Shown: positions 1-12,029 of the stretch, in pieces
Layout of the letters: each line of letters opens with the position of its first letter
Position numbering within the stretch: position 1 is the first letter of the stretch
DNA from: Vandiemenella viatica
Lineage: Eukaryota; Arthropoda; Insecta; Orthoptera; Morabidae
Direction: 5' to 3'
Assembly: GCA_031002005.1 (NCBI GenBank)
Contig: JARYHS010008074.1
Coordinates: 351,502,932 to 351,566,931, forward strand
Length of the DNA stretch: 64,000 nucleotides
Position numbers and translations under genes: made by a program
The notes under the pieces: generated by a model
What the model was told of the DNA's origin: nothing
The model's input: only the letters and a program-made list of their open reading frames with translations
Databases searched by the model: none

Positions 1-2040
1 CGACTTCACTTTTACGTGGCTAGAATCCCGAGAGATTTTTATATACTAAATATATGGTTGTTTGTTTAATTAGTAATGTTCGGTTGTTGTAGCTATTAAA
101 GTTATTGAAACAAGTTCTAGATTGTCCCATTTTGTTTGTTTATGCCGCTCTCGGTTCGCAGCGAGTTCAGCTGGTAAATTGTCTCTGGTTGGTAGTTTTA
201 TTTTGATCAGTTAACAACTGCGAGCAAATCTGTTCATTAAGAAACCAGTAATCATGATGTAGACAAATTAAGATTTCTCTACCTGTGTTTAAACTTTCTT
301 CTGGCCAGTACTTCGGATAAAATCTCCATCATAATTTCCGATGTAACACAACGCAACGACCATATTAAGAAATGTAGAATAATTTCGTTAAGCATCGACA
401 TCATTATTGGTATCCCACGATCCACTGACCTTATTTAATTTGTGGGCTGGAAGAAGAAAAGTTTGCTCTAAAAATTTGAATCATTGTAACTATAGGTGAA
501 ATGTGACAATTCATAGATCTAGTGGACAATTGATGGCGATTGGTACAAATAATTAAATATGTGATCAGTTTTGAGATACCCCATTACAGTTAATTTGTTG
601 CATATTAACATTATTTTATTTCAGAATCTCTAAATTCAGAATGAATTTTAAAGTCCTTATAAAGCATTTCATTTTAATTTAAAGATAGCATGCGTATTCC
701 ATTATCTAACCTGAAAAAGTGTCAGACATTCATTTTTGTGCTAAAGACTTCCTACCGGATGTGAGATATGTGTTTAGGTCATTAGAAAGCGAAACCCTAA
801 CTTTTGAAAGGTGCGACTCAGTCTTCGCCAGTTTTTATTTATGATTTTGATATTCTGTATTGTATGTTTAATCTTTCATTTGAAATACTAAAAACTTGTG
901 CCGCATAATAATGTGAGCATGTGAACAAAAGAAGAGGAGAGATTATTTCATTCTATCCGAATTAAGCTTTGTATCACAAGTACTAAGCTACTTTTAATAT
1001 TTTTGTTTGGTTTGTATTTGTAAAATTCAGAAGTGTAACACCTAAAAAGTATTCCAGCAGTCAAATGTTGCTGCTATCAGAATTGCGTGAGTGCGGGCAA
1101 AGGGTAGCATGTCAGAAAAATCATCAGGATTTAGATGTCTCCAATAACAAAGAAACTGGACCAGTATACAAGGTAGTAACAGGATTTTTACAAAGGGGAT
1201 AGGGAAATAGCATTGAAAGGGATGCGATTATAGTATACAGAATGATCTCAGTAGTGGTGCAGGCTGCAAAATATCCTATGATGGACTAAACGGAAGCCGG
1301 AATTGAGGCCTACAAATCAGGGGTGGACAGGTTACATAGTCAGGCATATTGTCCTTCGAGGGGCTTGCGTCTGAGGATATCATTCATTGGTGAAGTTACA
1401 GTAGGCATATATCTAAATGGAACTGGAATCTTATTGCGTGACTAGCTGAAGCTGGAAGATAACCCACTGAACTTGAAGGGTAAGAGGGATAGGATATCAC
1501 AATCAGATAATAATGCACTGGTTTGCAAAGTAGGCAATAAACATGAATACCGGTGCTAGCCACGAAGACTATTGAATGAATGTCTTTAACAGTTTTATGC
1601 TGTAACGTTTAGCTCATATAATCGATGCTAATAATTTGAATACAGTGAGTAGTCTCAAGGTTCATAGGTAAGGCATAGTCCTTAAAATTGAAAGTGCTCT
1701 TTTAGAATTCAGATCCAGCCAGGATATTTTACTGGAAAGTCAATTTAATTTCTAATGTTAGGTATTCTTCGAGTATTCGACGATGCGCGGAATGTGAAAT
1801 CATATGAGTTTTCTTTTTCTTATCGAAATCAGTTTGAATTTAAGTTTTTGCTTTGATTAGATCATAACGTTTAAGGGGAAATTTCAATTCACAGACTATT
1901 CGTGGTATTTGTAAAGATTCTGTATCACCATCAGTCACCCACAGTTTTCGGCTCTCCTACCAAATCTCGGTCATCACATTGGTCCATTCCTCTCCTCTCT
2001 TCAACAAACACTCCTCCACTCTTCTCAGCCATCTATCCCT
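1..2040. other. Intergenic, no gene recognised
   Basis: AT-rich DNA with stop codons in all frames. I see no splice-bounded exon, no recognisable protein similarity, no tRNA-like boxes and no clear terminal repeats. The stretch around 1080-1560 has somewhat higher GC and purine content and may be an old repeat, but I cannot place it in a family. Confidence 0.5.
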
Positions 2041-2042
2041 TG

Positions 2043-2345
2043 GCACCGAGTGTAGTGGGTGAGTGATAACATTGTGTCCTCGCATTCGGAAGGACGTGTG
2101 TTCAAGATCTAATCCCCCATCCGGCCATCCAGATTTGGGTTTTCATTGGTTTCTCCAAATCAATCCGAAAGCCGGGATGTTTCGTTCAAAAGGTCATGGC
2201 AAAACATTCTATTTCGTTGCCCCCAGTCGTTTCCCGCTTCTAATTGCCATTAAGCTAGAAAAAACTATCCCCTCGCTTTCTCTAGACCATCACCTAATAT
2301 CATCATTTCATGCATTTTTATTGATATTCTGTGTTCCCCAACACT
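2043..2345 (+). mobile_element. tRNA-derived SINE, family 1, diverged copy
   Basis: The 5' head reads like a degenerate RNA polymerase III promoter: an A-box-like stretch (gggtgagtgataac) and a B-box-like stretch (gtgttcaagatct) about 45 bases later. The body (cagatttgggttttcattgg, then cgggatgtttcgttcaaaagg) aligns by eye with the better preserved copy at 45180-45475. Non-autonomous; it would have been moved by a partner LINE. No protein is encoded. The ends are approximate and I found no clear target duplication. Confidence 0.65.
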
Positions 2346-2379
2346 CTTAATGTTTCCGTATCATCTTAGTCTACAGGTT

Positions 2380-3760
2380 TTTCCTGCAGGTATTCATCTT
2401 TTGCTGTGTCTTTAAAGTTTTCGTGCCTTATCCTGTCCATTCTCTTAACTATTATTTGGCTTTCCCTCTTTTCGACTTTACTGATATACTGCTTCTTCAC
2501 TGCTCAGGTTTCGGCAGCAAATGTGATAACAGGATCATAATAAACACAGTAAATTATTTATTTACTTCTGTGTGACACATTCTTGTTTCATATCAGGCTT
2601 TTAACTCCTCTTAAAAATGTTGCTGCCTGCTTCCCTCTTCCACTTACATCATCATCGTTCCTTCCACTATTCCCTGATATACTTACCAGGTATTTGATAC
2701 TGTTCATCTTCTTCAGCAGTTCTCCTACTATCGCAATTCCCCTGATTATACAATCCTTATTTCTTATTGTGACCATATTCCCACTTTTTTTCATTAAATT
2801 TGTTGCCACATAGACCCACAGTGTCATCCTATAAATCTAACTGCCTCTTGACGTCCTTTTTCCTATTGCTCCAGACCTTTAATTCGTTTGCAAAAGTGAC
2901 CAGCTTCATACTTCCTTCTCCCATCTTCACAACCATCTTCTTCACTATTCTCTTCCATGACAAAGATGGATGGTAGTGAAAGGTCACTTGCTTGTCTTAA
3001 TCGATTTCTCTGTGGTAGCTCCACTAGTTTCACTCCATATTTTCACATAGTTCACACTTCCCTTGCATGATTCTGTCACTCTACTGACTGACTGAACTCC
3101 TCTGTGTTCTATAGCCATCCATACCTTTCTCCATTGTTTTTCTCTATCCAAGAAGACCAACAGTAGATTTTTTCCGCACTCATAGTGATATTCCTGTAGC
3201 TGTGTCATCGCAAATATCAAGTCTACTATTGATCTCCCTTGTGAAGCCGTACTTCACGTTTTTATTAGCTCTTTTTCACGTATTCTTCTCTTTAGGATCT
3301 TCTGACAAACTTTGGCACATTGGAACATCAGTGCATGACCTATATAATGGTTAAATTCTTTCCTGCCCTCTTTTTGAAGTTGGGTACGATTGTTCCTTTC
3401 TTCCAGTATTTCAGGATTGCTCTGCTTTCATTTCTACTGATGTTGGGGCTTTTCCTATCTTTCTTTCTTGATTGTTTTCCTCCTGTAGTACTGCCTAATC
3501 CACTGTCTAATTTCGATTAGAAAAGCTTCAAAATTTTCCTTCAACATCTTTCTTAGTTTCTTAGTTGTTCGCTTCCTTTAAATTCTCATCCAGGTTTTCA
3601 CATAGTTGTTTCTCTTCCATTTACCATTCCGCACAGTTCTTTCTTGTTACATTTGCTATTCTCTTCCATAATCTCCGTCCATTTCTCCAGCCACTTCTTT
3701 CTATTAACTGAGCCGCCATAGATTTGATTTATAACTGTAGTGGGTGCCTTAGTGGCAAAC
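2380..3760 (-). pseudogene. Decayed LINE reverse transcriptase (pol) remnant
   Basis: Reading the minus strand from about 3760 down to 2380, successive short frames carry pieces of a non-LTR retrotransposon RT. First comes a linker-like segment (about 3720-3550, motif NRKKWLEKWTEIMEE). Then comes the RT core near 3200-2990, with a D-L-I-F-A-M-T-Q-L-Q-E segment followed by FLDREKQWRKVW, which corresponds to the usual FxDxxKAxDxV motif A region. Finally the thumb near 2800-2590 has SIKYLVSISGNSGRNDDDV, like the 'xYLGxxIS' segment after the catalytic box. Several frameshifts and stops separate the pieces and the catalytic YADD/FADD box is not legible. RTE-like or a related clade; clade uncertain. 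It is adjacent to, and opposite in strand from, the SINE at 2043-2345. Confidence 0.65.
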
Positions 3761-3779
3761 TACGTTATAATTATCTTTC

Positions 3780-5570
3780 ATACCTTTATGATTAATAAAG
3801 GGGATTTTTAATTTTAATTTTTATGAAGGAGTGAAAATTTATTAATTTTACAAGAATCTCGATGTTAGTTGGAATATAGGAAAATTGTCACAATATGACA
3901 TTTATTTTCTTATCATTGGCGATTACAAGTCTGAGCGAATTTACCGTTAACATTAATACAAATTGGAAAAATCATAAAAGCAACGCTCAGAGGTACAATT
4001 AGACGTCATGAGCAAGCAAAGAATTGTATATTTACTTTTAAATATATCTCAGAATTAAAATGCAAGAAATAATGACATTTGGAAACAATGGAAAATACAA
4101 GTAATGACGACCTCAGACAAAGGTATCATAATACTGTGACTTTACAGTTAAAAGAAAATCATGGGCGCCACGAATGAACAACATATCATTCGAAAATAAT
4201 TAATTCTGGCAAATTATGCCACTAGCTCAGGGGTTTTTCAAATTACAAAGTTAGAATATGGATCTATCCTTTCAAAGTCGCTTAAGGGTTCAGTTTCACG
4301 GAATGCACAATCAGATGGCTTGGTCGTAATAAGTTACCATTGTAGTTCTGCGTCTGATGTCTGCGGTGTTCGGAGATGACCCACGGTATGTGAGATAGTC
4401 TCACAAGGCGGCTACAGACACGTCCTGTCTGTTAATGCGCATTGCTGGCGGTGTCACCGTGATAAGCCTACTCCAGCAAGCCGGCAGCCAGGAGTCATAC
4501 AGCAGCAGTTGGCGAGAGAAGTCAACTTTCCAAGTCCACCTCAGACTTGACTCGCATACAATCGAATGTCCAGCTCCTCGCTCTTCGGTCTCCGAGGAAA
4601 ACTTCTGGCTCCACCTCCTTGCAATCTCGAAGATCACATTCAATAGAAAATTCCCAGGATTTTAAGTTATATGCTCATTTGGATTGGATCTTCACCTAAT
4701 GTCACGTGATATCCCCGATATCTTATTTGCCCCGCGTATATCACAGAGGTCGGACATATTCGGCTAAGTTCGCCGGGGTGAGAGCTTGTTCGGGTGGCGG
4801 GTTTTTCGCACCGGGGCAGTGGCCTGTTGTGGGTTTCCCATCCCACGGTGAAAGCTGACAAAACACTTTATCCCTGACATCCTGCCACCGTGGCTCGGGA
4901 AGACCACGATTAGCTTCAACCCTACACAGCTCAATAATTCTTTAATATTCGCTTTAACAAGGTACACTGAATGTTCACCATTGCATCACAGTCCTTACTT
5001 GGAATCTTGCGTACTTTAGGAAATTACAACAAAAATCTATTTAGGTGGTCGCCCAAGATTTATGTAAATTACTCTAACATTATGATTTATATAATTAAAA
5101 AAAAATGCACATTAGAACGTGGCGACAGCGCGTCACGTTACATAACGTGTACGTGTTTAGTAAAATTATGTAACAGAAATATTACAAACATAGATCATAG
5201 CACAGTATACTGAAAACCGTAACATAAATAATTTATTTACAGTTGCTGATATGCATAAAATATATCCTAATCCCACGTTTAGTGCATTATAATTTACAAA
5301 AAGGCTTCAAAATACATGTGACGTCTTGTAAGGTCATTCATATATTCAGGAGAGATATTGTTCCACATTTCAGAAATGATGGAACTAGCTCAGCAGAAAT
5401 GCCGCTCGCTTGCAGCAGTTGTAGTGTAGCAGCTATACATAACATATTCATAACTCATTTAAACAAATAAGTGAAAACTTCTTAAGACACGTTAGGCCTA
5501 TTTTGATGGAACTTTGGATATGTATACTTTAAAACAAATAGAAAAATAGGTACTACGTACGTCTGATTAC
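3780..5570. other. Intergenic; unassigned GC-richer island at 4390-4930
   Basis: Mostly AT-rich DNA without recognisable genes. From about 4390 to 4930 the GC content rises and short open frames occur on both strands, but I recognise no protein family in any of them. It could be an old LTR or the body of an unknown repeat. There is no direct-repeat partner for it inside this window. Confidence 0.35.
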
Positions 5571-5574
5571 AAAG

Positions 5575-5800
5575 ACTTAAGGCACTTACTTCAGAAAATT
5601 TCTGCCTCCGGGCGCGGGTTCAAATCTCGTGGTGACAAGGAAATTATTATTATTTTTAGGCGTTGTATTTTATTATATGAGCAACGCCAGGTTGTTTCTT
5701 GGTTCTGATTCCACGTTAAACTGTAGGCCCCTGAGGAAAGGAATTGGCCGTCCTGCCTCTGAAATAATAGCTTGGTACTGTTCAGCTCCTTCGAAAATAT
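5575..5800 (+). mobile_element. tRNA-derived SINE, family 2, partial copy
   Basis: A B-box-like sequence (cgggttcaaatctcg, near 5619) is followed by a body containing ggttctgattccacgttaa and then a 'ggccgtcctgcctctga' segment. The same order (B box, then ggttcggattccacattaa) is found in the next copy at 5925-6215, so the two are copies of one family lying in tandem orientation. The A box is not convincing here, which suggests truncation or decay. Confidence 0.5.
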
Positions 5801-5924
5801 TCTACCAACCTTCGGGTTATGGAATAAAATGGATTTTTAATTTTAGGCACGTTGGTCGATTTTTTAAGGTTGAAATCTTAAGAGTTCGCGTCGCCGACAT
5901 GCTAATGTTAAAGTATGTCTGTTC

Positions 5925-6215
5925 TGTTGTGGTGACTCAGTGGTTAAGGTGTCTGACTGGGGAATGAAAGGTTCCCGTTTCGAATCTCTCTCACCGCCGG
6001 AATTTTCAAAGGCTTTTAACCCGATTTTTACCTCTGGCACAACTTGCTGTGTAATATGAAGAATGCTGGAATGCATCCGTGGTTCGGATTCCACATTAAA
6101 CTGCAAGTTGCCTGTACCTGGTAGCTTTACCGGGTTAGGTTAAGATGGGCAATATAGTGGCGGAACGCGCAGCTAATGGAAACCCTGCCACCAGATCAAA
6201 CGACCACACTGAGTT
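5925..6215 (+). mobile_element. tRNA-derived SINE, family 2, fuller copy
   Basis: A-box-like gtgactcagtggttaaggtg near 5931 and a B-box-like gtttcgaatctc near 5977 give the spacing expected for a tRNA-derived pol III promoter. The body shares ggttcggattccacattaa and the following 'gttgcctg' block with the copy about 350 bases upstream. The segment 'gcggaacgcgcagctaatgg' near 6160 and 'aaaccctgccaccagatc' near 6180 look like the family's tail region. No protein is encoded. Ends are approximate. Confidence 0.6.
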
Positions 6216-8408
6216 TTTATTATTTAGTATATCTGCAGCTATAAGTACGTAGTATTGCGCATGTGATATTAATAGTATAAGTTGTCACTTCGCTCGGCAG
6301 TCCACAATGACTGCCAATTGCTTCAATTGCTTTCTCTACCCCTACCCAAATTTCTACGTAGTAAATGGATTGTTTTTAAATATCTGAATTTTATGAAAAT
6401 AAACGTATACAATCTTATAAAATGATACAATAGCACATAAAAATACTCTTAACTCTTCAGATTTTCAGTTCCTTCATCCTTCGATAGTGCTGGTTCGTGT
6501 CTGTTCCGGTTGTACGGAGCGAATACCAGCGTGGCTTCGTCCCCACACAACGCGTGAATTACGGACCGAGCCTGCCGTGCGGCTGGAGCTTACGTCTAGC
6601 CTCGGCCCTCTGTACTTTATTCTCAGCATTTGGCTGGCAGAGGTCGCACTGGCTGCAATAAACCGAGTGAGCCAAGACAGCGTTTGCACGATACTAGTCG
6701 GCACACAGGTCTGTAGTTTCAAGTCGAGTCTATAAAGCTTGTTTAGATATTTAAATCTGTAATAATGTTTGTCGTCGAAGCAGTGTTGTATGTTCGCAAC
6801 GTTGATTACAATTTCTGTTCGATGTTCTCACATTAACTGTAAAAAAATTAGCTGAATCTGTTTGGAAACTCTAAACTTGGCAGCATGCGCCTGTAGTTTG
6901 TTTTTTGATGTAGAAGGTAAGTAAAAATGGCTGCCTATCTTCTAGGCGCGTTGATTTAATGATGCCTACAGTTTTGTTTTAAATCATTTACTTTAAACTG
7001 AATGGAAATTCATAACGGAGAAATCAGATTTTAACGTGCAGCTCATGTGCTGCCTATGGGAAAAGAATCTGGCAAACTTCGGGAACAGATATATGAGTTT
7101 CCAGAGATTACAGATTTCGTTCCCTGCTGTAGGAGATAAATTGACTGACAAAACTTGGAGTTTATTTTTTTTATATGAACAACATTACAGCGACCGTGTA
7201 CTTTTGTCACTAGTTCTTTGACTGTAACGTATTATAGTTTTCAATAACTGATAGTGATGATGTTGTTACAACGAAGGTATAAACGTTTTAATTAATACTG
7301 GGCAACTGATAAGTGTAGATAAAGTGATGCACTCTTTATATTCCATAATATTTGAAGAAATTTCTTCAACACTATTTTGTATGTGTCCAAAACCATGATG
7401 CGTTTGTGATTAATCTACATTTCTGTCAACTTGTTATAACTAAATCTCATCTTAAAATTGTGTGTTATAATTTTGTTAATTATATGATTAAATTTGAACA
7501 TATCGTGGCAGAGACAATCAGCTCCTCTCCTTTATAGAAATTAGCCTAGCAGATATATAGGTAAAGGTAAACTGTTAAAACTATTACCACCTCGTTAAAG
7601 AATCATGTTTAACGTGTCTTGTACGACATTTTGTAGTTGTATGAATCAAATGGACTTGCATTTAAAGTAGGGTTACTAACAGTAGCTAACAATTCAAACT
7701 GAGCATTGAATTGTGAGAACGTCAGGGTTTTAGTAGTAGGTCTATTATTTACTTGAATCACAGATGGCAATAAGATGCTGGATTTTACAGTTTCATGCTA
7801 TTGGTTTTGTATACAAAGAGTAATAATTACAATTTCGTTAGGAACGGTTGAGTATAATTAATAGGGATTTACTTTAATCAAATCTTGGAAATACATAACT
7901 CCAGAAAAACCGTATTGTAGAAAATTTTGAGTTCATGTCGTTCTAAACCAAATAAAATATACGTTATATCTTTGTTCCAAATTTTTAATGATCTTGTTGA
8001 TCTTACATAAAAAATTTGTTAATTGTGTGAGGAGAGTTAATGAAGAAAAGTGTTATGCAGAAAAATATAAACCAAAATTCTTGGTTTACATAAAAAAAAT
8101 CAACTTAATGCGATGAAGAGCATACTGTACATAAGAACATGTGAATATATTGTTTCGTATAATAATGATAAATAGAAAACGAAGTATCGTGTTCAAATAT
8201 TTTAATGAAAGAGATCAAAATTTAACAGTTAAAACTTATAAAATTGTGTTTAATTTTCAGATTTGGCGCTGCCGGTTGCTTGCCCCAACTTGGGTTGGTT
8301 TAAGTTAATGTATTAGCTTTATTTTCCGATAGACTATAAGCACTGTTTACATTATTCGCCCAAGATAAAAAACCGTAAAAAGTAAGTGAAATTTAAGAAG
8401 TGACGATT
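6216..8408. other. Intergenic; GC-richer patch at 6480-6725
   Basis: No gene recognised. A GC-richer patch at 6480-6725 has open frames on both strands, but neither translation resembles a family I know. The remainder is AT-rich with several poly(A)/poly(T) runs and no visible element boundaries. Confidence 0.4.
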
Positions 8409-8588
8409 TCGAAAGCTTTTCGTTCGCTGCATGTATTATCTTGGTTCCCCGGGTGGAGACACGTCGATTTCCTCTGATGAAAGCCACAGCGCGCTGGCAG
8501 AAACGTTAGGTTTTAATAAATCGACGCGGCTCCACCCAGAGCACCAAGGTAATACTTAAAAAACGACTACTGCGAAAAGCTCGAAGTT
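8409..8588 (+). mobile_element. Small foldback element with hammerhead core
   Basis: About 180 bases that fold into one long imperfect hairpin. The outer arms are an AGCTTTTCG-type pair (near 8416 and 8576), then TATTATCTTGGT against ACCAAGGTAATA, then GGGTGGAG against CTCCACCC, then CGTCGAT against ATCGACG. At the tip lies a hammerhead-like core, listed separately. It has no coding capacity. The layout resembles the terminal region of Penelope-like retroelements or the small non-autonomous hammerhead retroelements known in animals (retrozymes). No target duplication was identified with certainty. Confidence 0.55.
8462..8526 (+). ncRNA. Putative type I hammerhead ribozyme
   Basis: All conserved hammerhead parts occur in order: CTGATGA (8474-8480); stem II GCCA...TGGC closing a GC-rich loop; GAAA (8500-8503); a minimal stem III of the ACGT type; and a predicted cleavage site after T8507. 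Stem I is formed by AGG with CCT and, across an internal loop, AATCGACG with CGTCGATT. The very short stem III is the form described for Penelope-associated ribozymes, which are thought to act as dimers. Activity is inferred from the architecture only. Confidence 0.6.
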
Positions 8589-8599
8589 TTATAATGAAA

Positions 8600-10055
8600 A
8601 AATTTGTTAAAATATGGGGTTTCAACGTTTTTCTGTGCTCTGTAAAAGTGTCGACGATGATGATGAGGAATAAAAGAAGTGTGTGTCGTAGGACGCAAGA
8701 CAGTAGCGAGAGGATTAAATTTCTTTTTGCGAAAAAGCAATGCTGCTACTATAGTCCCCGTGAACTGGCTGACTGCTGGCGCGTATTCACATCTGTTGAA
8801 GTCACATCCAACCTGAAGTATAAATGCCACCGAACTGAAGTAATCATTGCTAACCGGAATGAATACCCCCTCCGATAGTTTCTTACGTTTTTCTGTAGTA
8901 CTCTCCGTAAACACAAGGAAAAACTTCATTTTTTAGCACTCCTTCCTTTAAACAAAGCTCCTTCCCCATGGTTTATGCATCTCTATAAAATTACCAAACT
9001 CTGTTCGTTATTCTTCAACACTACACACGTGCAGCAATTTTATAACTCGATCTTTATAACTGGATATTGTCATAACCGTTCTTCACTCTTTTTTATTTTC
9101 TCAACAGGTTCAGTTACTCGCCTCATATTTAAGTTTTCTCGAGATTTTCTTTAATATTCAGAATCCCTTTGATCACTTATTTTTATCCCTTCATTAGAAC
9201 GCTCTCAAATATAACCTAGCATAACTGGAAGCGGACTTTCATCAACAACGCAGAAAGTACATCTTTCCCCTTCTGTCTAGGTGTAGGCCGCACTAGTGGC
9301 CTCCACAGGCTCCACACTTATAGCGTATGCCTTTTTCCAGCAGCGCCTCTGCCTTTCAGCTCGGTTTAGTTATGGCTGATCATGGTTACTCAGAACCTAC
9401 ATGATCTTCACCCTGGTATGTTGCTGCTGCTTCATTTAATTTCTCTGGTCTCTCTCGATACTGTAACTCACATTTCTATCATTGCTACGTTTCGCATCTC
9501 CCACTATCACTATGCTCATATTCAATGAAAATTATATACAAATGACCTCACAACAGCCTAATTCCTTGCATACACAATGCTTGAAACGTCCGCAGTGCGA
9601 AATATCATCTTGTAAAGCTGAGACACTGAATCATTAAAGACGATCGATGATCTTGAGGAGGATGAGGGTGTGAGAAGGTGTGAGGGGGAATGGGATAAGG
9701 AGGGTAGAAGGGGTGGAGGGAAAGGGTGAGGGGAATGAGGTAGGTGGCTGTAGGGATTGGGGATAGGGTTCGCCGTCTATTTTCGAATGGCATAGCAGTG
9801 CATGATGTTTTAGGTGTTAATCAGCATTCGACTAGATCATTACGGAAACTCGACACAAAGACAACGACTGATGGTGATATTAACCCTTTCCTTTGTCGCC
9901 CCACATTCAATATATTGTCACAATGTACTAAGTTAATCTGAAAACCACGAAAGAGGTCTATACTACAGATCGGTAGCTCCGACACCACTGTGCAACTCTA
10001 ATAATGAGCGCACAAAGCGTTATTTGTAGCTTGGAGGCTTCAACTGCGACCTTTC
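8600..10055. other. Intergenic; homopurine tract at about 9650-9755
   Basis: No gene recognised. The notable item is a roughly 100-base nearly pure purine stretch with many runs of three or more G on the plus strand. Its cause is unknown; it may be a degenerate simple repeat. Confidence 0.4.
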
Positions 10056-10340
10056 AGCTAGTCTTATCTTGTGACGCTTTAAACATTTTAAGTACTGGTG
10101 TGTCATAATAAAGTGACGGTAGCGTTTTTACTACAACCTCCTTATGCTTTAGTACACACAGTTTAACATTACATATCATGTTATTTCTCGCAAAAATTTA
10201 TGTCTAAGTATTTAAGTAAATTTATTACACCGGGGCCTTAACTGTTTTGATCGTAAAAGAAAAAAAAATACCCATCTCTATGGAAGCTGTAATTTTCCGA
10301 GGTTTACTCGTTTCAACATTATTAGTGTTTACTGTTGGGG
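10056..10340 (+). repeat. Dispersed repeat, copy 1 (partner near 56150)
   Basis: Shared blocks with 56150-56400 in the same order: gtcttatcttgtgacgcttt, then a 'cataataaagtgacggtagc' block, then tttttactacaacctc, then 'acagtttaa', then 'aatacccatctctat'. By eye the two copies agree at most positions over about 250 bases with many small indels, so this is an old interspersed repeat. No protein, terminal inverted repeat or pol III box was seen, so the class is unknown. Confidence 0.5.
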
Positions 10341-10529
10341 ATAAAAGTGAAATTCGTTTTGTTATGACAATGCGACGTAGTTCCGGCACCGGTATTTCTT
10401 GGACGCTGTAAGCTCTCAATGGCACAAGATAAGGTAGGCCCACTTTTTTCAATTATTTGTAGCACTATTCATTGTTGCCTTACAACCAACCTGGTCCCAG
10501 CGGTGTCACAGGTAAGAACACGTGACGCA

Positions 10530-11038
10530 TATGGGTTTACTGTTTCTTGTAGTGTACTAAATTACGCTAGTACATCTGGTACACTACCCATTTATTAATA
10601 TCGCTTATTAATATCAGACTTGCTTCATATTCTACAGCATTTTTGGTTAATTCATTTAGTATTTAATCAACAAACAAATTGACATATGATGCTATTAACT
10701 AATACTTCCCTTTTCTCTTTATTCACTCCCAATTTTTATATATACATATTAATCTTACTTTAAGATTAATAACAAATCATTAATCATTTAGTAGTTTAAT
10801 GAACATATAACAGCTGGAGTCTTTCCTTTACACATTCCTTTACATATTAATCTTGATTTATTGTGTCGGCTACAACATGGTGATCCATTCGTCTCCAAGG
10901 TCAGAATCAACACACACAAACTCCCTTGACAACGCCAAACTATAATCCAGATATTATCATTCTCGGTGCCCAGACAAGTATTATTACCATAAAAATCAGA
11001 GAAACAAAATTAGTATTCAAATAAATAGTTACCCTACA
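10530..11038 (-). repeat. 3' LTR of element A
   Basis: Direct-repeat partner of 18072-18579. Unambiguous shared blocks include gtagtgtactaaatta, aatcaacaaacaaattgaca and cgtctccaaggtcagaatca. It is preceded by target-duplication copy CGCA. Small indels, including an extra five bases near 10539, show the two LTRs have been diverging for some time. Confidence 0.8.
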
Positions 11039-11218
11039 TATGCACCCCCATTTTGTATTTTTGAACTTATTCTGAGAAATAGAATAGGGTCAACAACTAC
11101 AAAATATCTAAAACTATTTATTTTTTTCAAAATTAAGATATAACCTTTCAATTCATTATACGTAAAAGAAAACCACTGAACAATAAAACATTACAATTAG
11201 TTTTTCTACCTGTTAAGT

Positions 11219-11400
11219 GTGCATTTGACTGTAACGATTCCTCTTCAAGTGTCCACAACACAATATAATTTCAAATCCGCTACATTACGTATTGGTCAAA
11301 AGAATTTACTATTCGACCAAAGAATTTACTATTCGACCAATACGGAATGTCACCATTTATTACTGTATGAAAGAAATCAGTCAAACATCAAACCAAACAG
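11219..11400. repeat. 20-bp tandem duplication inside element A
   Basis: The segment aaagaatttactattcgacc occurs twice in direct succession at about 11301-11340. It lies between the 3' LTR and the acidic open frame. A short replication-slippage duplication; no function is suggested. Confidence 0.6.
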
Positions 11401-11485
11401 ATGATCTTCATCTTCCTTTTTGACACCACCAGGGTTAAAAATTCAGTCCATATTCCTTGCTTCCCTGGTGGTGTTCTACATTTCT

Positions 11486-11872
11486 TCAAACTTTCGCTTT
11501 TTTTACATTCCGGTCTTCATTTTCTAAATCTAATCCTCGTTTCTTCCTTGTTTTCCAATTTACTACTTTTCTTATATTTTTGCTTAATTCCTTCCCTTCC
11601 TCATATCCCTTCACTTCTTGTTTCTTCCATTGCTCATCTCCTTCATTTGCCGTATCTTGTTCTGCCTTTTCGAATACATCAAAAAAATTCCTTTCTTTTC
11701 CAGGCTCTTCATCTTCTTGTACCATTTCCCTTGTCTTCTCGGGTTTACTTTTAAAATCATTGTAGTCTTCTATGGTATTAATGTCTTCTTCGGTTACTCC
11801 AATATTAAATTCTCTAATATTCTCCTCTTCTATAATTCCATTATTTTCTTCTTCCTCAGTGGGCGATTTCAT
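11486..11872 (-). CDS. Acidic open reading frame in element A, 128 aa
   Basis: An uninterrupted minus-strand frame rich in Glu, Asp and Lys, with a basic C-terminus (TRKKRG, NVKKAKV) that could be a nuclear localisation or nucleic-acid-binding tail. There is no recognised domain. It lies downstream of the coiled-coil/zinc-ribbon frame and upstream of the 3' LTR, in the same orientation, so it may be the C-terminal part of the same ancestral polyprotein after frameshifts. The low-complexity composition means the open frame alone is weak evidence. Function unknown. Confidence 0.35.
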   Translation of the reverse strand: MKSPTEEEENNGIIEEENIREFNIGVTEEDINTIEDYNDFKSKPEKTREMVQEDEEPGKERNFFDVFEKAEQDTANEGDEQWKKQEVKGYEEGKELSKNIRKVVNWKTRKKRGLDLENEDRNVKKAKV

Positions 11873-12029
11873 GTTGTTATACTGCTATTAACATCATCAT
11901 CACCATCCTCTTCTCCTTCTTCATCATCATTATTTGACTTCTTGTTATGTACTAATCCTAACAAATTTTCATTTATCTCTTGCTTTTTAATGAAGAATAT
12001 CCTTGTTTCTTCACATTTCTCTGTTCCCT

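Noticed and set aside
6487..6735. Paired open frames on both strands in a GC-richer patch
   Set aside because: Neither translation shows a recognisable domain, and mirrored open frames are expected where stop-rich AT content drops.
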